Part shown: positions 15,347 to 23,197 of the stretch, piece after piece
Numbering within the stretch: position 1 is the stretch's first letter
How the letters are laid out: each line of letters begins with the position of its first letter
Assembly: GCF_900199405.1 (NCBI RefSeq)
Contig: NZ_LT963430.1
Span: 2,945,605 to 3,009,604 of the forward strand
From: Beduinella massiliensis
GTDB lineage: Bacteria; Bacillota; Clostridia; Christensenellales; Aristaeellaceae
DNA length: 64,000 bases
Direction of reading: 5' to 3'
Notes under the pieces: model-generated
What the model was told of the DNA's origin: nothing
The model's database searches: none
Seen by the model: the letters and a program-made list of their open reading frames with translations, nothing else
Program-made: the position numbers and the translations under genes

Positions 15347-15930
15347 CTTTCCTCCGGAGGCAAAATCTGCGGGCGCTGCGCATCCAACCGCTCCAGCAGC
15401 TCGTACATGCGCTCCTCCTCGGTGTCGATGGAAAGCACCTCGACGTCGCGCAGCGGAATCGTTTCTTCCTCCGCTGGGCGCCCGAAGAAGTCCATCAGGC
15501 GCAGCGTAACCCGCAGGTCGTTGAGGTCGGTCACGCGCCCGGTGATCATCTCGTCCGCGATCAGCACGCTGACGACGCGCTGCTTTTCCCTGCAGCACTT
15601 CAACGCGCACTGCAGGATGTCGTCCTCCTCATCCAGAGGCGCTTCAAAGAACGTCACGTGCTGCTGATGATAGTGGGAGAGGAGCATTGCCAGGCGCTGC
15701 TCGTACTCTTCGCCTGAAAGCACCTGGTATACGTCCGTCGTGCGCCGCAGACACCATCCGTCCAGCTTGCCCCAGGGCGTCACCTCCGCCATCAGCAGGT
15801 GCCGGCTGCTGACGCATTCCACAAAGCCCGCGCAAAAGCCGTCCGGGTCGCGCGGGTCCGTGTAGACGGAGGCCAGCGCCCCCTGCGCGGCGATCAGCCG
15901 CAGGATGTATTGCGTATATCCGTTGTTCAT
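15343..15930 (-). CDS. Unknown protein with two Sm-like halves, coupled to trmD
   Basis: A 195-residue protein I cannot name. The two halves look alike: each has a strand pattern, a Gly-turn and then a 'D-[IV]-x-x-[IV]-hydrophobic ... Y-E-x-x-L' ending (first half DVYQVLSGEEYEQRLAML, second half DVEVLSIDTEEERMYELL). This resembles a duplicated Sm-like beta-barrel, a fold inference only. Many genomes have rimM in this position before trmD, but no RimM motifs (GxxxGxHG, PRC barrel) are seen. GAGGAG lies before the ATG, and the gene starts 10 bases after a DNA methyltransferase gene. Confidence 0.7.
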   Translation of the reverse strand: MNNGYTQYILRLIAAQGALASVYTDPRDPDGFCAGFVECVSSRHLLMAEVTPWGKLDGWCLRRTTDVYQVLSGEEYEQRLAMLLSHYHQQHVTFFEAPLDEEDDILQCALKCCREKQRVVSVLIADEMITGRVTDLNDLRVTLRLMDFFGRPAEEETIPLRDVEVLSIDTEEERMYELLERLDAQRPQILPPEER

Positions 15931-15940
15931 TTGCGTCTCC

Positions 15941-17188
15941 TCATTGACCCGACGTTTCGGTAAAACAGTAAAACGCGCGCCGCCCCAGCACGTCCACCGT
16001 CTCGATGCACGGCGTACCGGAGAGCACGGGAATTTCCAGCGTCTTCGCGAGGCACGGGCTCTGCTTGCTGCGCACCGCGTTGGCGTAGGAGAGAAACGCG
16101 CCCTCGCGCAGGAAGCCCGCGGACCATTGATCCACCGCGTCCAGCCCGTCAAAGCACCCCAGTTCCGCTTCGATCTCGTACTTTAAAAGCTGCACCGTGT
16201 AAAAACCGATACCCGGCATCAACGTCGCCGAAACCTCCGCGTTTACGGGCTGGGCCTGCGTCTCAATTTCCAGCTTTCGGCCGAGCAGCCGCTTACGCGC
16301 GACGGCGTGCGCGGTCACGCTCTGATCGACGCCGAGAAAGCGCCGGCCGTTTTGCGCCGCCGCGACCAGCGTCGTGCCGGAACCGCAGAACAGATCGCAG
16401 ACGATATCGCCCGGCCTCGACGCGCAGAGGACGATCCGCTCCAGCAGCTTGACGGGCTTTTGCGTGTCGTATCCCGTGCGCTGCGGGTCCTTCTGCTGCA
16501 GATGGCTCACGTCGTCCCATACGTCGCCGGGATAGGCGGGTTCGTCGTCGTAATAGACGTACTCCTTGCCTCCGGAACGGATCGTGCGATACGTCCGCCC
16601 GTCGGCGTCCACGCAGCGGCGCATGTGGTTGGAACGGTTTTCCGCGCGCGGCACGGGCACCGACCGGATATTGAAGTAATACAGACGGCTCTTTCTGTAA
16701 AAGAGGATGATGTCGTGCTTGCGGGAAAAGTGGTTGAGCGCCCGTCCCCCGCTCTGATAGGCCCAGATGATTTCGTTTAAAAAGTTCTGGGGGCCAAAGA
16801 TGTCATCCATCATCAGGCGAAGGCGCGCGTGCATGCGCGAATCGATATGCAGAAAGATCGTGCCCTCGTCACGCAGCAGCTCCCGCGCGAGCGTAAGGGC
16901 GCTTCGCATCATGGAAAGGTATTCCTCTTCACTCGGCCAGCGGTCGTCGTAGGCCGGCAGCGTCAGCCTCGCGCGGGAACGCTTCCAGTCCTCCTCGCCC
17001 ACGCGCATCTTCATGTCGAAGCGCTGACCCGTGTTAAAGGGCGGATCGATGTAAATCATCTGCACCTGACCGCCGAAGCGCCTGAGCAGCTCGTCCACGC
17101 AGTCCGGCAATCTGCGCTGCAGCAGCAGGCCGCCGGCCCCGCTGCCCAAATGCACCTCTTTGGTGCACGCATGCTGACATAACTGCAC
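15941..17188 (-). CDS. Solitary DNA methyltransferase (beta class, N6-adenine or N4-cytosine)
   Basis: A 415-residue site-specific DNA methyltransferase. The catalytic motif IV is IYIDPPFNTG near residue 50, and the S-adenosylmethionine motif I is DLFCGSGTTLVAA near residue 265. Catalytic motif first and SAM motif last is the beta-class order. DTQKPVKLLERIV lies just before motif I, as usual. The C-terminal ~110 residues, after motif I, are unlike methyltransferases I know and may be a target-recognition or accessory part. The GTG at 17188 has GGGGGGAG close upstream. No restriction enzyme gene is adjacent, so it is an orphan enzyme, perhaps regulatory. The target sequence is unknown. Confidence 0.88.
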   Translation of the reverse strand: MQLCQHACTKEVHLGSGAGGLLLQRRLPDCVDELLRRFGGQVQMIYIDPPFNTGQRFDMKMRVGEEDWKRSRARLTLPAYDDRWPSEEEYLSMMRSALTLARELLRDEGTIFLHIDSRMHARLRLMMDDIFGPQNFLNEIIWAYQSGGRALNHFSRKHDIILFYRKSRLYYFNIRSVPVPRAENRSNHMRRCVDADGRTYRTIRSGGKEYVYYDDEPAYPGDVWDDVSHLQQKDPQRTGYDTQKPVKLLERIVLCASRPGDIVCDLFCGSGTTLVAAAQNGRRFLGVDQSVTAHAVARKRLLGRKLEIETQAQPVNAEVSATLMPGIGFYTVQLLKYEIEAELGCFDGLDAVDQWSAGFLREGAFLSYANAVRSKQSPCLAKTLEIPVLSGTPCIETVDVLGRRAFYCFTETSGQ

Positions 17189-17214
17189 GGTGCTCCCCCC
17201 TTACGTTTCCTTTT

Positions 17215-17243
17215 ATTATACATGACGTGCGCAAAGGGTGCAA
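17215..17243 (-). promoter_or_regulatory. Promoter of the methyltransferase-trmD unit
   Basis: TTGCAC, 17 bp, TATAAT on the minus strand, 27 bases before the GTG start. No terminator is seen before trmD, so it may drive methyltransferase, the Sm-like protein, trmD and DUF308. Confidence 0.72.
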
Positions 17244-17326
17244 GAGGATAAAGGGTTTGCATCGGCGAACGGCGAATCGTATATGCGCAAACAAAAAAGG
17301 GGCCCTGCCCCAAAGGAAGAAAGCTT

Positions 17327-17812
17327 ATGTATTCAAAAGAAGTCCTCGCAAAAGCCCGCGACCTTCTGGAAGGCGTGACGCCTCTCCTGGCGGACTGCGG
17401 GCGGCTCTGCGCGCACGCATGCTGCCAGGGCGAACAGGCGGACGAAAACGGCATGCTGCTCTTTCCCGGCGAGGAAGCGTTTTACGAGACAGCCGCCTGG
17501 GCCCGCGTGACGCCGCTTCCCTATGACCTCGGCGGGAAAAGGGCGCGGCTTTTCACCTGCGCAGGGGCCTGCCCGCGGCAGAACCGCCCGCTCGCCTGCC
17601 GCCTGTTCCCGCTCTTTTGTCGCGCGGAGGCGGATCGCTTTTCCGTTTGCCTGGACGCCCGCGCGCACGCGCTCTGTCCTCTTTACGCTTACGGGCTCAA
17701 GGGGCTCTCGCAAGCCTTCATCCAGGCGGGGCAGGATGCCTATGCGCTGCTCTTTGCGGACGAGGGATACCGCGCCTACCTTATAGATCTCTTTCGCGCC
17801 TGCTCGCTTTAA
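17327..17812 (+). CDS. Cysteine-rich YkgJ-like protein
   Basis: A 161-residue soluble protein with clustered cysteines: C and CC in GRLCAHACCQG near residue 27, then FTCAGACPRQ, LACRLFPLFC, VCLDARAHALCPLY. This resembles YkgJ/UPF0153-type metal-binding proteins, in which the cysteines are thought to bind zinc or an iron-sulfur cluster. The function is unknown. AAAGGAAG precedes the ATG. It is divergent from the methyltransferase gene and converges on mntP, with a 2-base gap between the gene ends. Confidence 0.65.
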   Translation: MYSKEVLAKARDLLEGVTPLLADCGRLCAHACCQGEQADENGMLLFPGEEAFYETAAWARVTPLPYDLGGKRARLFTCAGACPRQNRPLACRLFPLFCRAEADRFSVCLDARAHALCPLYAYGLKGLSQAFIQAGQDAYALLFADEGYRAYLIDLFRACSL

Positions 17813-17814
17813 GC

Positions 17815-18381
17815 CTATACGCCCTGGGTGATATGCTCGATCAAGATCTTCAGGCCGATTAGGATGAGGATGATGCCGCCGATCAGCCCAGCGCGCTTTT
17901 GGCAGGTTTCGCCCAGCTTCTTGCCCAGCAGCACGCCCAACGCGGAGAGCGAAAACGTGACGGCGCCGATGGTCAGCGCCGCCGGCACGATGGCGACCTG
18001 CTCCATCGCAAGACTGATGCCCACGGCCAACGCGTCGATGCTCGTCGCAACGGCCATGATCAGCAGCACGCGCGTGTCCGTCGGGTTCGCGACGCTGTCG
18101 TCCCCCTGCTCGTGAAACGTATCCCAGATCATCTTGCCGCCGATGACCGCCAGCAGCCCAAACGCCACCCAGTGATCCACGGAGACGATCATGTCCCGTA
18201 TACTCGTCCCGGCCAGCCATCCGATCGCGGGCATCAGCGCCTGGAATGCGCCGAAGAAGAAACCCGTCTTCAGCGCGTCGCGCGCCTTCAGATCGTGAAT
18301 CGTCATCCCGTTGGAGATCGATACGGCCAGCGCGTCCATGGAGAGCGCTACCGCCGTCAGGAGCAGCATCGTCGTGCTCAT
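17815..18381 (-). CDS. mntP: Manganese efflux pump MntP
   Basis: A 188-residue membrane protein with six helices in two homologous halves. Each half carries the family motif around a membrane aspartate: ALSMDALAVSISNG near residue 15 and VATSIDALAVGISLA near residue 112. It exports Mn2+. GACAGGAGG precedes the ATG. Upstream is a strong promoter and a roughly 200-nt leader with yybP-ykoY riboswitch features, the usual Mn2+ sensor for this gene, so expression should rise with manganese. Confidence 0.95.
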   Translation of the reverse strand: MSTTMLLLTAVALSMDALAVSISNGMTIHDLKARDALKTGFFFGAFQALMPAIGWLAGTSIRDMIVSVDHWVAFGLLAVIGGKMIWDTFHEQGDDSVANPTDTRVLLIMAVATSIDALAVGISLAMEQVAIVPAALTIGAVTFSLSALGVLLGKKLGETCQKRAGLIGGIILILIGLKILIEHITQGV

Positions 18382-18430
18382 TTCGTTTCCTCCTGTCCCT
18401 GTCTATGTCAGCTTATGTCGCGCGAGACAA

Positions 18431-18485
18431 AGAAAGACGCCCGAAACGGACAGAGGAAGCCTCCTCTTCATCCGTTTCAAGCGTC
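18431..18485 (-). terminator. Rho-independent terminator of the mntP riboswitch
   Basis: On the minus strand an outer stem GACGC/GCGTC, an 8-bp stem GAAACGGA/TCCGTTTC and an inner GAGG/CCTC are followed by TTTCTTTG. Its 5' arm overlaps the 3' end of the aptamer, as expected for a switch with mutually exclusive structures. Confidence 0.75.
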
Positions 18486-18577
18486 TCGTCGTTTCAGGCA
18501 AAGCCAGACGGGCAAGCCCGCCAGTGTGTTGACCCCGCCGCGCTGCCGCGCCGACTACTCCCGCATAGCTCAGGAAT
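18479..18577 (-). promoter_or_regulatory. yybP-ykoY (Mn2+) riboswitch aptamer upstream of mntP
   Basis: Read on the minus strand, the core has GGGAGTAG (18562-18555) near the 5' end and GACGAGAC (18490-18483) near the 3' end, the two docking loops typical of this class. Between them are hairpins CGGGCTTGCCCG and GGCTTTGCC. A short P1 can form between GAGC and GCTT. The gene downstream is mntP, a classical target, and a terminator follows. Recognition is from recalled consensus; a covariance-model search would settle it. Confidence 0.8.
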
Positions 18578-18590
18578 GATTGATTTGTAT

Positions 18591-18619
18591 ATTATATGAC
18601 CGGACGGCGCGCATGTCAA
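18591..18619 (-). promoter_or_regulatory. Consensus promoter of mntP
   Basis: TTGACA, 17 bp, TATAAT: both boxes perfect. The predicted start lies a few bases before the riboswitch aptamer. Confidence 0.9.
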
Positions 18620-18640
18620 GGAAAATTTCGCCTGCCTCTC

Positions 18641-18669
18641 TTTACGCAGTTCTGGCATTATGCTATACT
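18641..18669 (+). promoter_or_regulatory. Promoter of the six-helix membrane protein gene
   Basis: TTTACG, 17 bp, TATACT with TGC before the -10. The stretch TGCTATACTCT is identical to that of the lsrR promoter. Confidence 0.6.
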
Positions 18670-18676
18670 CTTTACA

Positions 18677-18688
18677 GAACATTTGTTC
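18677..18688 (+). promoter_or_regulatory. LsrR-type operator copy at the membrane protein promoter
   Basis: GAACATTTGTTC shares the 10-base core AACATTTGTT with the two lsr operators and lies 14 bases after the start of the -10 box (16 bases at lsrR). The assignment to LsrR is inferred from this match. Confidence 0.45.
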
Positions 18689-18718
18689 CTCATTTTAAAA
18701 GACAGGGAGGTTGCGGGA

Positions 18719-19585
18719 ATGAACAGACTTCAGGATTGCTTTTTCACCTGCCGGGATACATACGCTTTTTCCTTTCATCTTCTGCGCACCCGCCGGCGGA
18801 GCCTGCTCCTCTGGATCGTCCTGGACATCGCGCTGTCGCTGCTCCTCTCCCTTCTAACCTTGGCGGCAGTGCTGCCCGCTCTGTTTTTTGAAACCCCGCC
18901 CGTCTGGCTCGGTTACGTGGGCGTGCCGCTCGTGCTCACCCTCGCGCTCGTCCTCCTGCTGGGAAAAATGCGCCTCGCCGTGTGCGTTTTCATCAAGGGC
19001 GAACGCTTCCGTTCCGCGCGCTTCTTCGAGCCCTTTCGCTGGCCCGCCGCCTATCCCAAGTGCCTGCTGCTCGTCTTCGTCGCGCTGCTTCTCGAATTGC
19101 TGATATTTGCTGCTTTTTTCTTCATCATGACCGAAGTAAACAGCTTCGTTCAGTTCCTCTATTCCATTCTGTTTTATTGTACAATGGGCATGCTGGTTCT
19201 TTCCGCCGCGGTACGTCTGGTCGGTACGAAAGCGCGCTGCCGTGTGCGCAACATGCTGTGTCCCCAACAATCCGTCTATGTCCCGCTGCTCTTTGCTTCG
19301 GCCGGGCTGCTGCTGCTCTGCCTGCCCGTCCATCTCGTCACGCTGCTGGCTGGCAAACTGCTGCCGCCGCTCGTCGTCTCCTGGCTCGTGCGCTTTCCGC
19401 TCAGCAGCGCGCTGGAAGCATGGTTTCTCGCGACCGTCTGCCTTTTGCTCAAAGACGTCGTCGATCCGCCACCGCTTACGCCGGGGGATATACCGCAAGA
19501 TGCGCCGCACGACACGATGGAGCCCATGTCCGGCGCGCAGGAAGAAATCGACAGCTACTATGCCGCCCGGCGTAATTTCTTCTGA
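18719..19585 (+). CDS. Unknown membrane protein with about six helices
   Basis: A 288-residue protein I do not recognise. Hydrophobic segments lie near residues 27-55, 60-82, 115-140, 146-168, 186-212 and 215-245. The last ~40 residues are polar and acidic with Pro and Asp (TPGDIPQDAPHDT), likely cytoplasmic. Short basic stretches (TRRRS, GERFRSARF, GTKARCRVRN) mark cytoplasmic loops. The layout is like DUF975-type integral proteins, but I see no firm family motif. The start ATG at 18719 has GGGAGG upstream. Its promoter carries an lsr-type operator, hinting at AI-2 control. Confidence 0.7.
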   Translation: MNRLQDCFFTCRDTYAFSFHLLRTRRRSLLLWIVLDIALSLLLSLLTLAAVLPALFFETPPVWLGYVGVPLVLTLALVLLLGKMRLAVCVFIKGERFRSARFFEPFRWPAAYPKCLLLVFVALLLELLIFAAFFFIMTEVNSFVQFLYSILFYCTMGMLVLSAAVRLVGTKARCRVRNMLCPQQSVYVPLLFASAGLLLLCLPVHLVTLLAGKLLPPLVVSWLVRFPLSSALEAWFLATVCLLLKDVVDPPPLTPGDIPQDAPHDTMEPMSGAQEEIDSYYAARRNFF

Positions 19586-19724
19586 ATATTGCCGCCGCTT
19601 CACCGATGGCCTCGTGCAGAATGAACGCTCATTTTAGAGGAATACAGCGGGCAATGCTTTTTCCGCAAATGGCATTTTGCTTCGGACAAAGCCCCGCCCG
19701 GCAAGGACGCGAATCGTTAGGGCG

Positions 19725-19775
19725 CGACAAAGGGGATGCCGTAAGGCCTCCCCTTTGTCGTGTCTGTTCTTTTTT
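19725..19775 (+). terminator. Terminator after the membrane protein gene
   Basis: An 11-bp perfect stem (CGACAAAGGGG / CCCCTTTGTCG) with a 14-base loop, then a T-rich tract ending in six T residues. It lies 140 bases after the stop codon and directly before the convergent gene end. Confidence 0.8.
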
Positions 19776-19776
19776 A

Positions 19777-22134
19777 TCAGTCTATGGGCCCGCCCGCCGC
19801 CTGTCCGCTGTAGAGCAGCGTCTGCATCGCAACCGTAGCGACGCCCGTCTGTTCCAGACCATAGGCATTTTGAAAGCGGACGACCGCAGCCGCGGTCAAA
19901 TCCCCGAACGTGCCGATGTCCTCCGTCTGTAAATAGCCGAGCGAAATCAGCATGATCTGCAGCGCCTTGACCGCTTCGCCCGTCGCGCCGATAGAAAGAT
20001 CGGTCAGCGTCAGGTTCTTGATCCCCTTACCATCCCCGCTGTAGAGCAGCACGAGCGTTTCCCTGCCCGCAACGCCATCCGGCGTCAGGCTGTTCAGCGC
20101 CTGGAAGAGCTTGACCGCAGTCGCGGTGGACGCGCCGAAGATGCCGTCCGCCGTGCCCATGTAACAGCCGATGTCCGCCAGCGCTTTTTGCAGCTGCGTC
20201 ACCTCGTCTCCCTGGCTGCCGGTCTTGAGCGCGTCGAGCTCCACGCCCCCCGAGGAGGTCTCGCCGCCCTGGTACGGCAACGCGGAGGATGCGTAGAGAA
20301 TCGCGAGCGTCCCGGGGCCCGCTACGCCGTCGTCGTTCAGGCCGTTGCGGCGTTGAAAGTTCTTCACCGCCTCCACCGTCCGCTCACCGAAGTCGCCGTC
20401 CGTCAGATACTCCGGCAGGTATCCCAGGGCATACAGGCGCTTTTGCATGAGCCTCACCTGCTCGCTCACGTCGCCCTCCCTGAGGGTGGCGTAGCTTCCC
20501 TGCGGCGTCGCCGTCGGTTTCACCTGTCCGCCGGGGTAGGCGGCGGCATGGCCGCCGTACAGGGTCGTGAGCGTCTGCGCGCCCGCCACGCCGTCCGCGC
20601 GCATATCGTTATACGTTTGGAACAGACGAACCGCCGCCTCGGTGGACGCGCCGTAGGTGCCGTCTACCTGCCCCTCGTAATACCCGAGGCTGAGCAGCGC
20701 CTGCTGCAGACGGCGCACGTCGTCTCCGGTCGAGCCGCGCTTGAGCAGCTTGTCCGTGGAAACGCCCGGCGTCGCGGTCGGCTGAACAGGCGTCACGTTT
20801 CCAATGAGATCCGGGTTGAATTTTGCGTCGGATGCGTACAGCCTCTTCTGCGTCGCCTGGCCCGCAATGCCGTCCGACGAAAGCCCGTTGGCAGCCTGGA
20901 AAGCTTTGACCGCGGAGGTCGTGCCCGCGCCGAAGCGCCCGTCGACGCGCCCCGAGTAATATCCCAGCTCGTACAGGCGTTCCTGCAGGTCGAACACGAG
21001 CGTGCCCGAATCCCCCTCGCGGATCACCACGTACGTGCCCGGCTTGGGCGTCGCGGTCGCCGACGCGCTGGCCGCCTTCTTGGCGCCGGAGCTGTTCAGC
21101 TTCTTAAGCGTGGAAGCGCCGACGACGCCGTCTGCCGTCAGGTTGTTGCGCTTCTGGAAGGCAACGACCGCGCTTTCGGTTTCCGCGCCAAAAACGCCGT
21201 CCGCCACGCCCGACAGGTAACCCAGCGTGATAAGACGTTCCTGCGCGCTGTATACGTCGTTGCCCTCCATTCCGACGGAGAGCGAGCGCGTCGCCGTCGG
21301 GTCTGCGGTAGTCACGGGGCGGCTGTTGGACTTGGCCGAGGAGCTGTACAGCTTCTTCTGCGTCGCCTCGCCCGCCTGGCCGTCCGCGGACAGTCCGTTT
21401 GCGCGCTGAAAGGACTTGACCGCGCTTTCTGTGGAGGAGCCGTACACGCCGTCGACACCGCCCGCGTAGTAGCCGAGCTCCGTCAGCCGCGCCTGCAGCT
21501 TGCGCACCTCCGTGCCGTAAGAGCCGTCTTTGAGCAGCGAATAGGCGCTCGACGTGCCGGAAGTGGTAATTGTCTTCGCGACCGCGCCCGTGGAATACAG
21601 CTTGTCCTGCGTCGCGCGTCCCGCAATGCCGTCGGCTGTGAGCCCATTCGCGCTCTGGAAGGCCTTCACGGCGTCCTGCGTGCCGCCCGCGAATCGTCCG
21701 TCTATCGAGCCGGTGTAATAGCCCAGCTCCTTGAGGCGCGTCTGCATGTCGCTGACGTCGGAACCTGAGGAGCCCACTTTGAGCACCGGATAGCCCGCGT
21801 AATAGTCGTCCGTGCTCGTCTTCCAACTCGACGGCGTCGCCGTCGGCTTTACGGCGACCGGCGTGGGCGTCGGGCCAGGCGTGGGAAGATGTTCGACGGG
21901 CGCCCATTCTTCCCATCCGCCGGACGTGCCCGTGGAGGGCTGCGGCGTCGGGGCGAGCGTCGGGCCCGCCGTCTCGGTTGGGCCGAACGGGATCGGCGTC
22001 TGGTTCGGATCGATCGCCAGCGGGTCAAGCGTCGGATCGGGCGCCAAAAAACATCCGCCCAGCGCCTGCGTGAGGACGAGCAGCCCCGCGCACAACGCCG
22101 CCCGTTTTCCCCTTCGCCTCATCCTGTCCTTCAT
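19777..22134 (-). CDS. Lipoprotein with eight peptidoglycan-binding (PG_binding_1) repeats
   Basis: A 785-residue exported protein. The signal peptide ends in LGGC (lipobox Cys near residue 28), so it is likely membrane-anchored by lipid. A Pro/Thr-rich linker follows to about residue 115. Then come eight ~65-residue PG_binding_1 domains, each with the pattern G-x-G-x-x-V-x-x-LQ-x-x-L-x-x-LGY ... G-x-F/Y-G-x-x-T-x-x-A-V-x-x-FQ ... DG-x-A-G-x-x-T-x-x-x-LY. Short Pro/Thr linkers separate some repeats. No catalytic domain is present, so it likely binds the cell wall only. AGGTGAGGTGCAGGG precedes the ATG at 22134. Role unknown; possibly wall architecture or spore cortex. Confidence 0.85.
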   Translation of the reverse strand: MKDRMRRRGKRAALCAGLLVLTQALGGCFLAPDPTLDPLAIDPNQTPIPFGPTETAGPTLAPTPQPSTGTSGGWEEWAPVEHLPTPGPTPTPVAVKPTATPSSWKTSTDDYYAGYPVLKVGSSGSDVSDMQTRLKELGYYTGSIDGRFAGGTQDAVKAFQSANGLTADGIAGRATQDKLYSTGAVAKTITTSGTSSAYSLLKDGSYGTEVRKLQARLTELGYYAGGVDGVYGSSTESAVKSFQRANGLSADGQAGEATQKKLYSSSAKSNSRPVTTADPTATRSLSVGMEGNDVYSAQERLITLGYLSGVADGVFGAETESAVVAFQKRNNLTADGVVGASTLKKLNSSGAKKAASASATATPKPGTYVVIREGDSGTLVFDLQERLYELGYYSGRVDGRFGAGTTSAVKAFQAANGLSSDGIAGQATQKRLYASDAKFNPDLIGNVTPVQPTATPGVSTDKLLKRGSTGDDVRRLQQALLSLGYYEGQVDGTYGASTEAAVRLFQTYNDMRADGVAGAQTLTTLYGGHAAAYPGGQVKPTATPQGSYATLREGDVSEQVRLMQKRLYALGYLPEYLTDGDFGERTVEAVKNFQRRNGLNDDGVAGPGTLAILYASSALPYQGGETSSGGVELDALKTGSQGDEVTQLQKALADIGCYMGTADGIFGASTATAVKLFQALNSLTPDGVAGRETLVLLYSGDGKGIKNLTLTDLSIGATGEAVKALQIMLISLGYLQTEDIGTFGDLTAAAVVRFQNAYGLEQTGVATVAMQTLLYSGQAAGGPID

Positions 22135-22259
22135 CCCCTGCACCTCACCTTTCCGCAAGCGCGGCCCTGTGGCCCGCGCCGCTGCCTGTTTATTCTCCTT
22201 CAAAGACGCATCAGAATGCCGCTTTGTTCCTGCACGGCAAAAATTACCCGCCAAACAAT

Positions 22260-22946
22260 TTATCCCAGAAGGCTGTCCACCTGACAAAGCGAACGCACTT
22301 CATAGGTCGGCCTGATGGCGGTCGCGTTTTCTTTACCTTGCGGGTTGAACCAGCAGCTATCCACCCCCGCATTAGCCGCGCCCGCGATGTCCGACGTAAG
22401 CGAGTCGCCCAGCATCAGCGCGCTCGACTTATCGCTGCAGCCCACCATGCGAAGCGCTTCCTCGATCATCTTGGGGTCGGGCTTCGCCGCGCCGACCTCT
22501 TCGGAAATCACCATTCCCCGGATGCAATGGCGCACGGGCGAACGCTCCATGCGCCCGCGCTGCACCGCAGCGACGCCGTTGGTGACGATGACGACCGGCA
22601 CCCGGCGGCTCCATCGCTCGACAGCCTCTTCTGCGCCCGCAAGCGTCGCCGGACAACGCCCCAGCGCCTCCGAGTACGCATAGCTCAGCGCTTTTGCGTC
22701 GCGGGAAGCCCGCATCTCGTAAAGCAGCTGCTCAAAGCGTTTCACGCGGAGCACAGGCTGCGTCACCTCTCCGCGCTCAAAGGCCTTCCACAGCGCCTTG
22801 TTGATCTCGCTATAGCGCAGGAGCCACGCATCGTCCTGCGGCAAGTCAAAGGAGCGCATCGCTTCCCGAAAGGCGGCGACTTCCGCCCTGCCGAAATCAA
22901 AAATCGTATCGTCCGCGTCGCAAAGCAGCACGCCGTATTTTTTCAT
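22260..22946 (-). CDS. YjjG-type HAD phosphatase (noncanonical pyrimidine nucleotidase)
   Basis: A 228-residue HAD hydrolase. Motif I is LLCDADDTIFDF (the family has DADNTLFDF), motif II VIVTNG, motif III lysine in GAAKPDPKMI and motif IV MLGDSLTSDIAGAANAG. This set fits the YjjG/YfnB group that dephosphorylates nucleoside monophosphates and cleans noncanonical pyrimidines. GAGGAG precedes the ATG. On its 5' side lies a DnaA-box cluster. A TTTACC-18-TACAAT promoter can be read upstream (22983-23012). Substrate is inferred from the subfamily. Confidence 0.82.
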   Translation of the reverse strand: MKKYGVLLCDADDTIFDFGRAEVAAFREAMRSFDLPQDDAWLLRYSEINKALWKAFERGEVTQPVLRVKRFEQLLYEMRASRDAKALSYAYSEALGRCPATLAGAEEAVERWSRRVPVVIVTNGVAAVQRGRMERSPVRHCIRGMVISEEVGAAKPDPKMIEEALRMVGCSDKSSALMLGDSLTSDIAGAANAGVDSCWFNPQGKENATAIRPTYEVRSLCQVDSLLG

Positions 22947-23043
22947 GCGCGTAATCTCCTCTTTTATCTTCAGTCATTGTATTGTAACACATCCGCATGC
23001 CGCCGGTAAAGCATCCGAACAGGGATTACGGGTTCTGCACAGG

Positions 23044-23197
23044 TTTTCCACAAACCTCTTTCGTTTTGTGCACATTTGCGCTCGTCTTTTCCACATTTCA
23101 CGCACAAAGAGATTCTGCACACCGCCTGTGGAATCTGTGGATAAATCCGTGGATTGTCTTATTTCCTTAATATTTTCTTCACATTTCCTGTGGATAA
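23044..23197. other. DnaA-box cluster in a 466-bp intergenic region
   Basis: Two exact DnaA boxes (TGTGGATAA at 23136-23144 and 23189-23197) and two one-mismatch boxes in the other orientation (TTTTCCACA at 23044-23052 and 23087-23095) lie within 155 bp. The stretch 23158-23187 between the last two is AT-rich (TTATTTCCTTAATATTTTC). No coding gene is seen from 22947 to 23412. The neighbours are not the usual oriC genes, so a DnaA-titrating or regulatory site is the likelier reading, but a replication origin is not excluded from sequence alone. Confidence 0.6.

Noticed and set aside
15343-15930. RimM (16S processing protein) before trmD
   Set aside because: Position and length fit, but the RimM N-terminal motif and PRC-barrel residues are absent.
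23044-23197. Chromosomal origin of replication
   Set aside because: No dnaA, dnaN, rpmH or other usual neighbours, and only four boxes; kept as a DnaA-box cluster instead.
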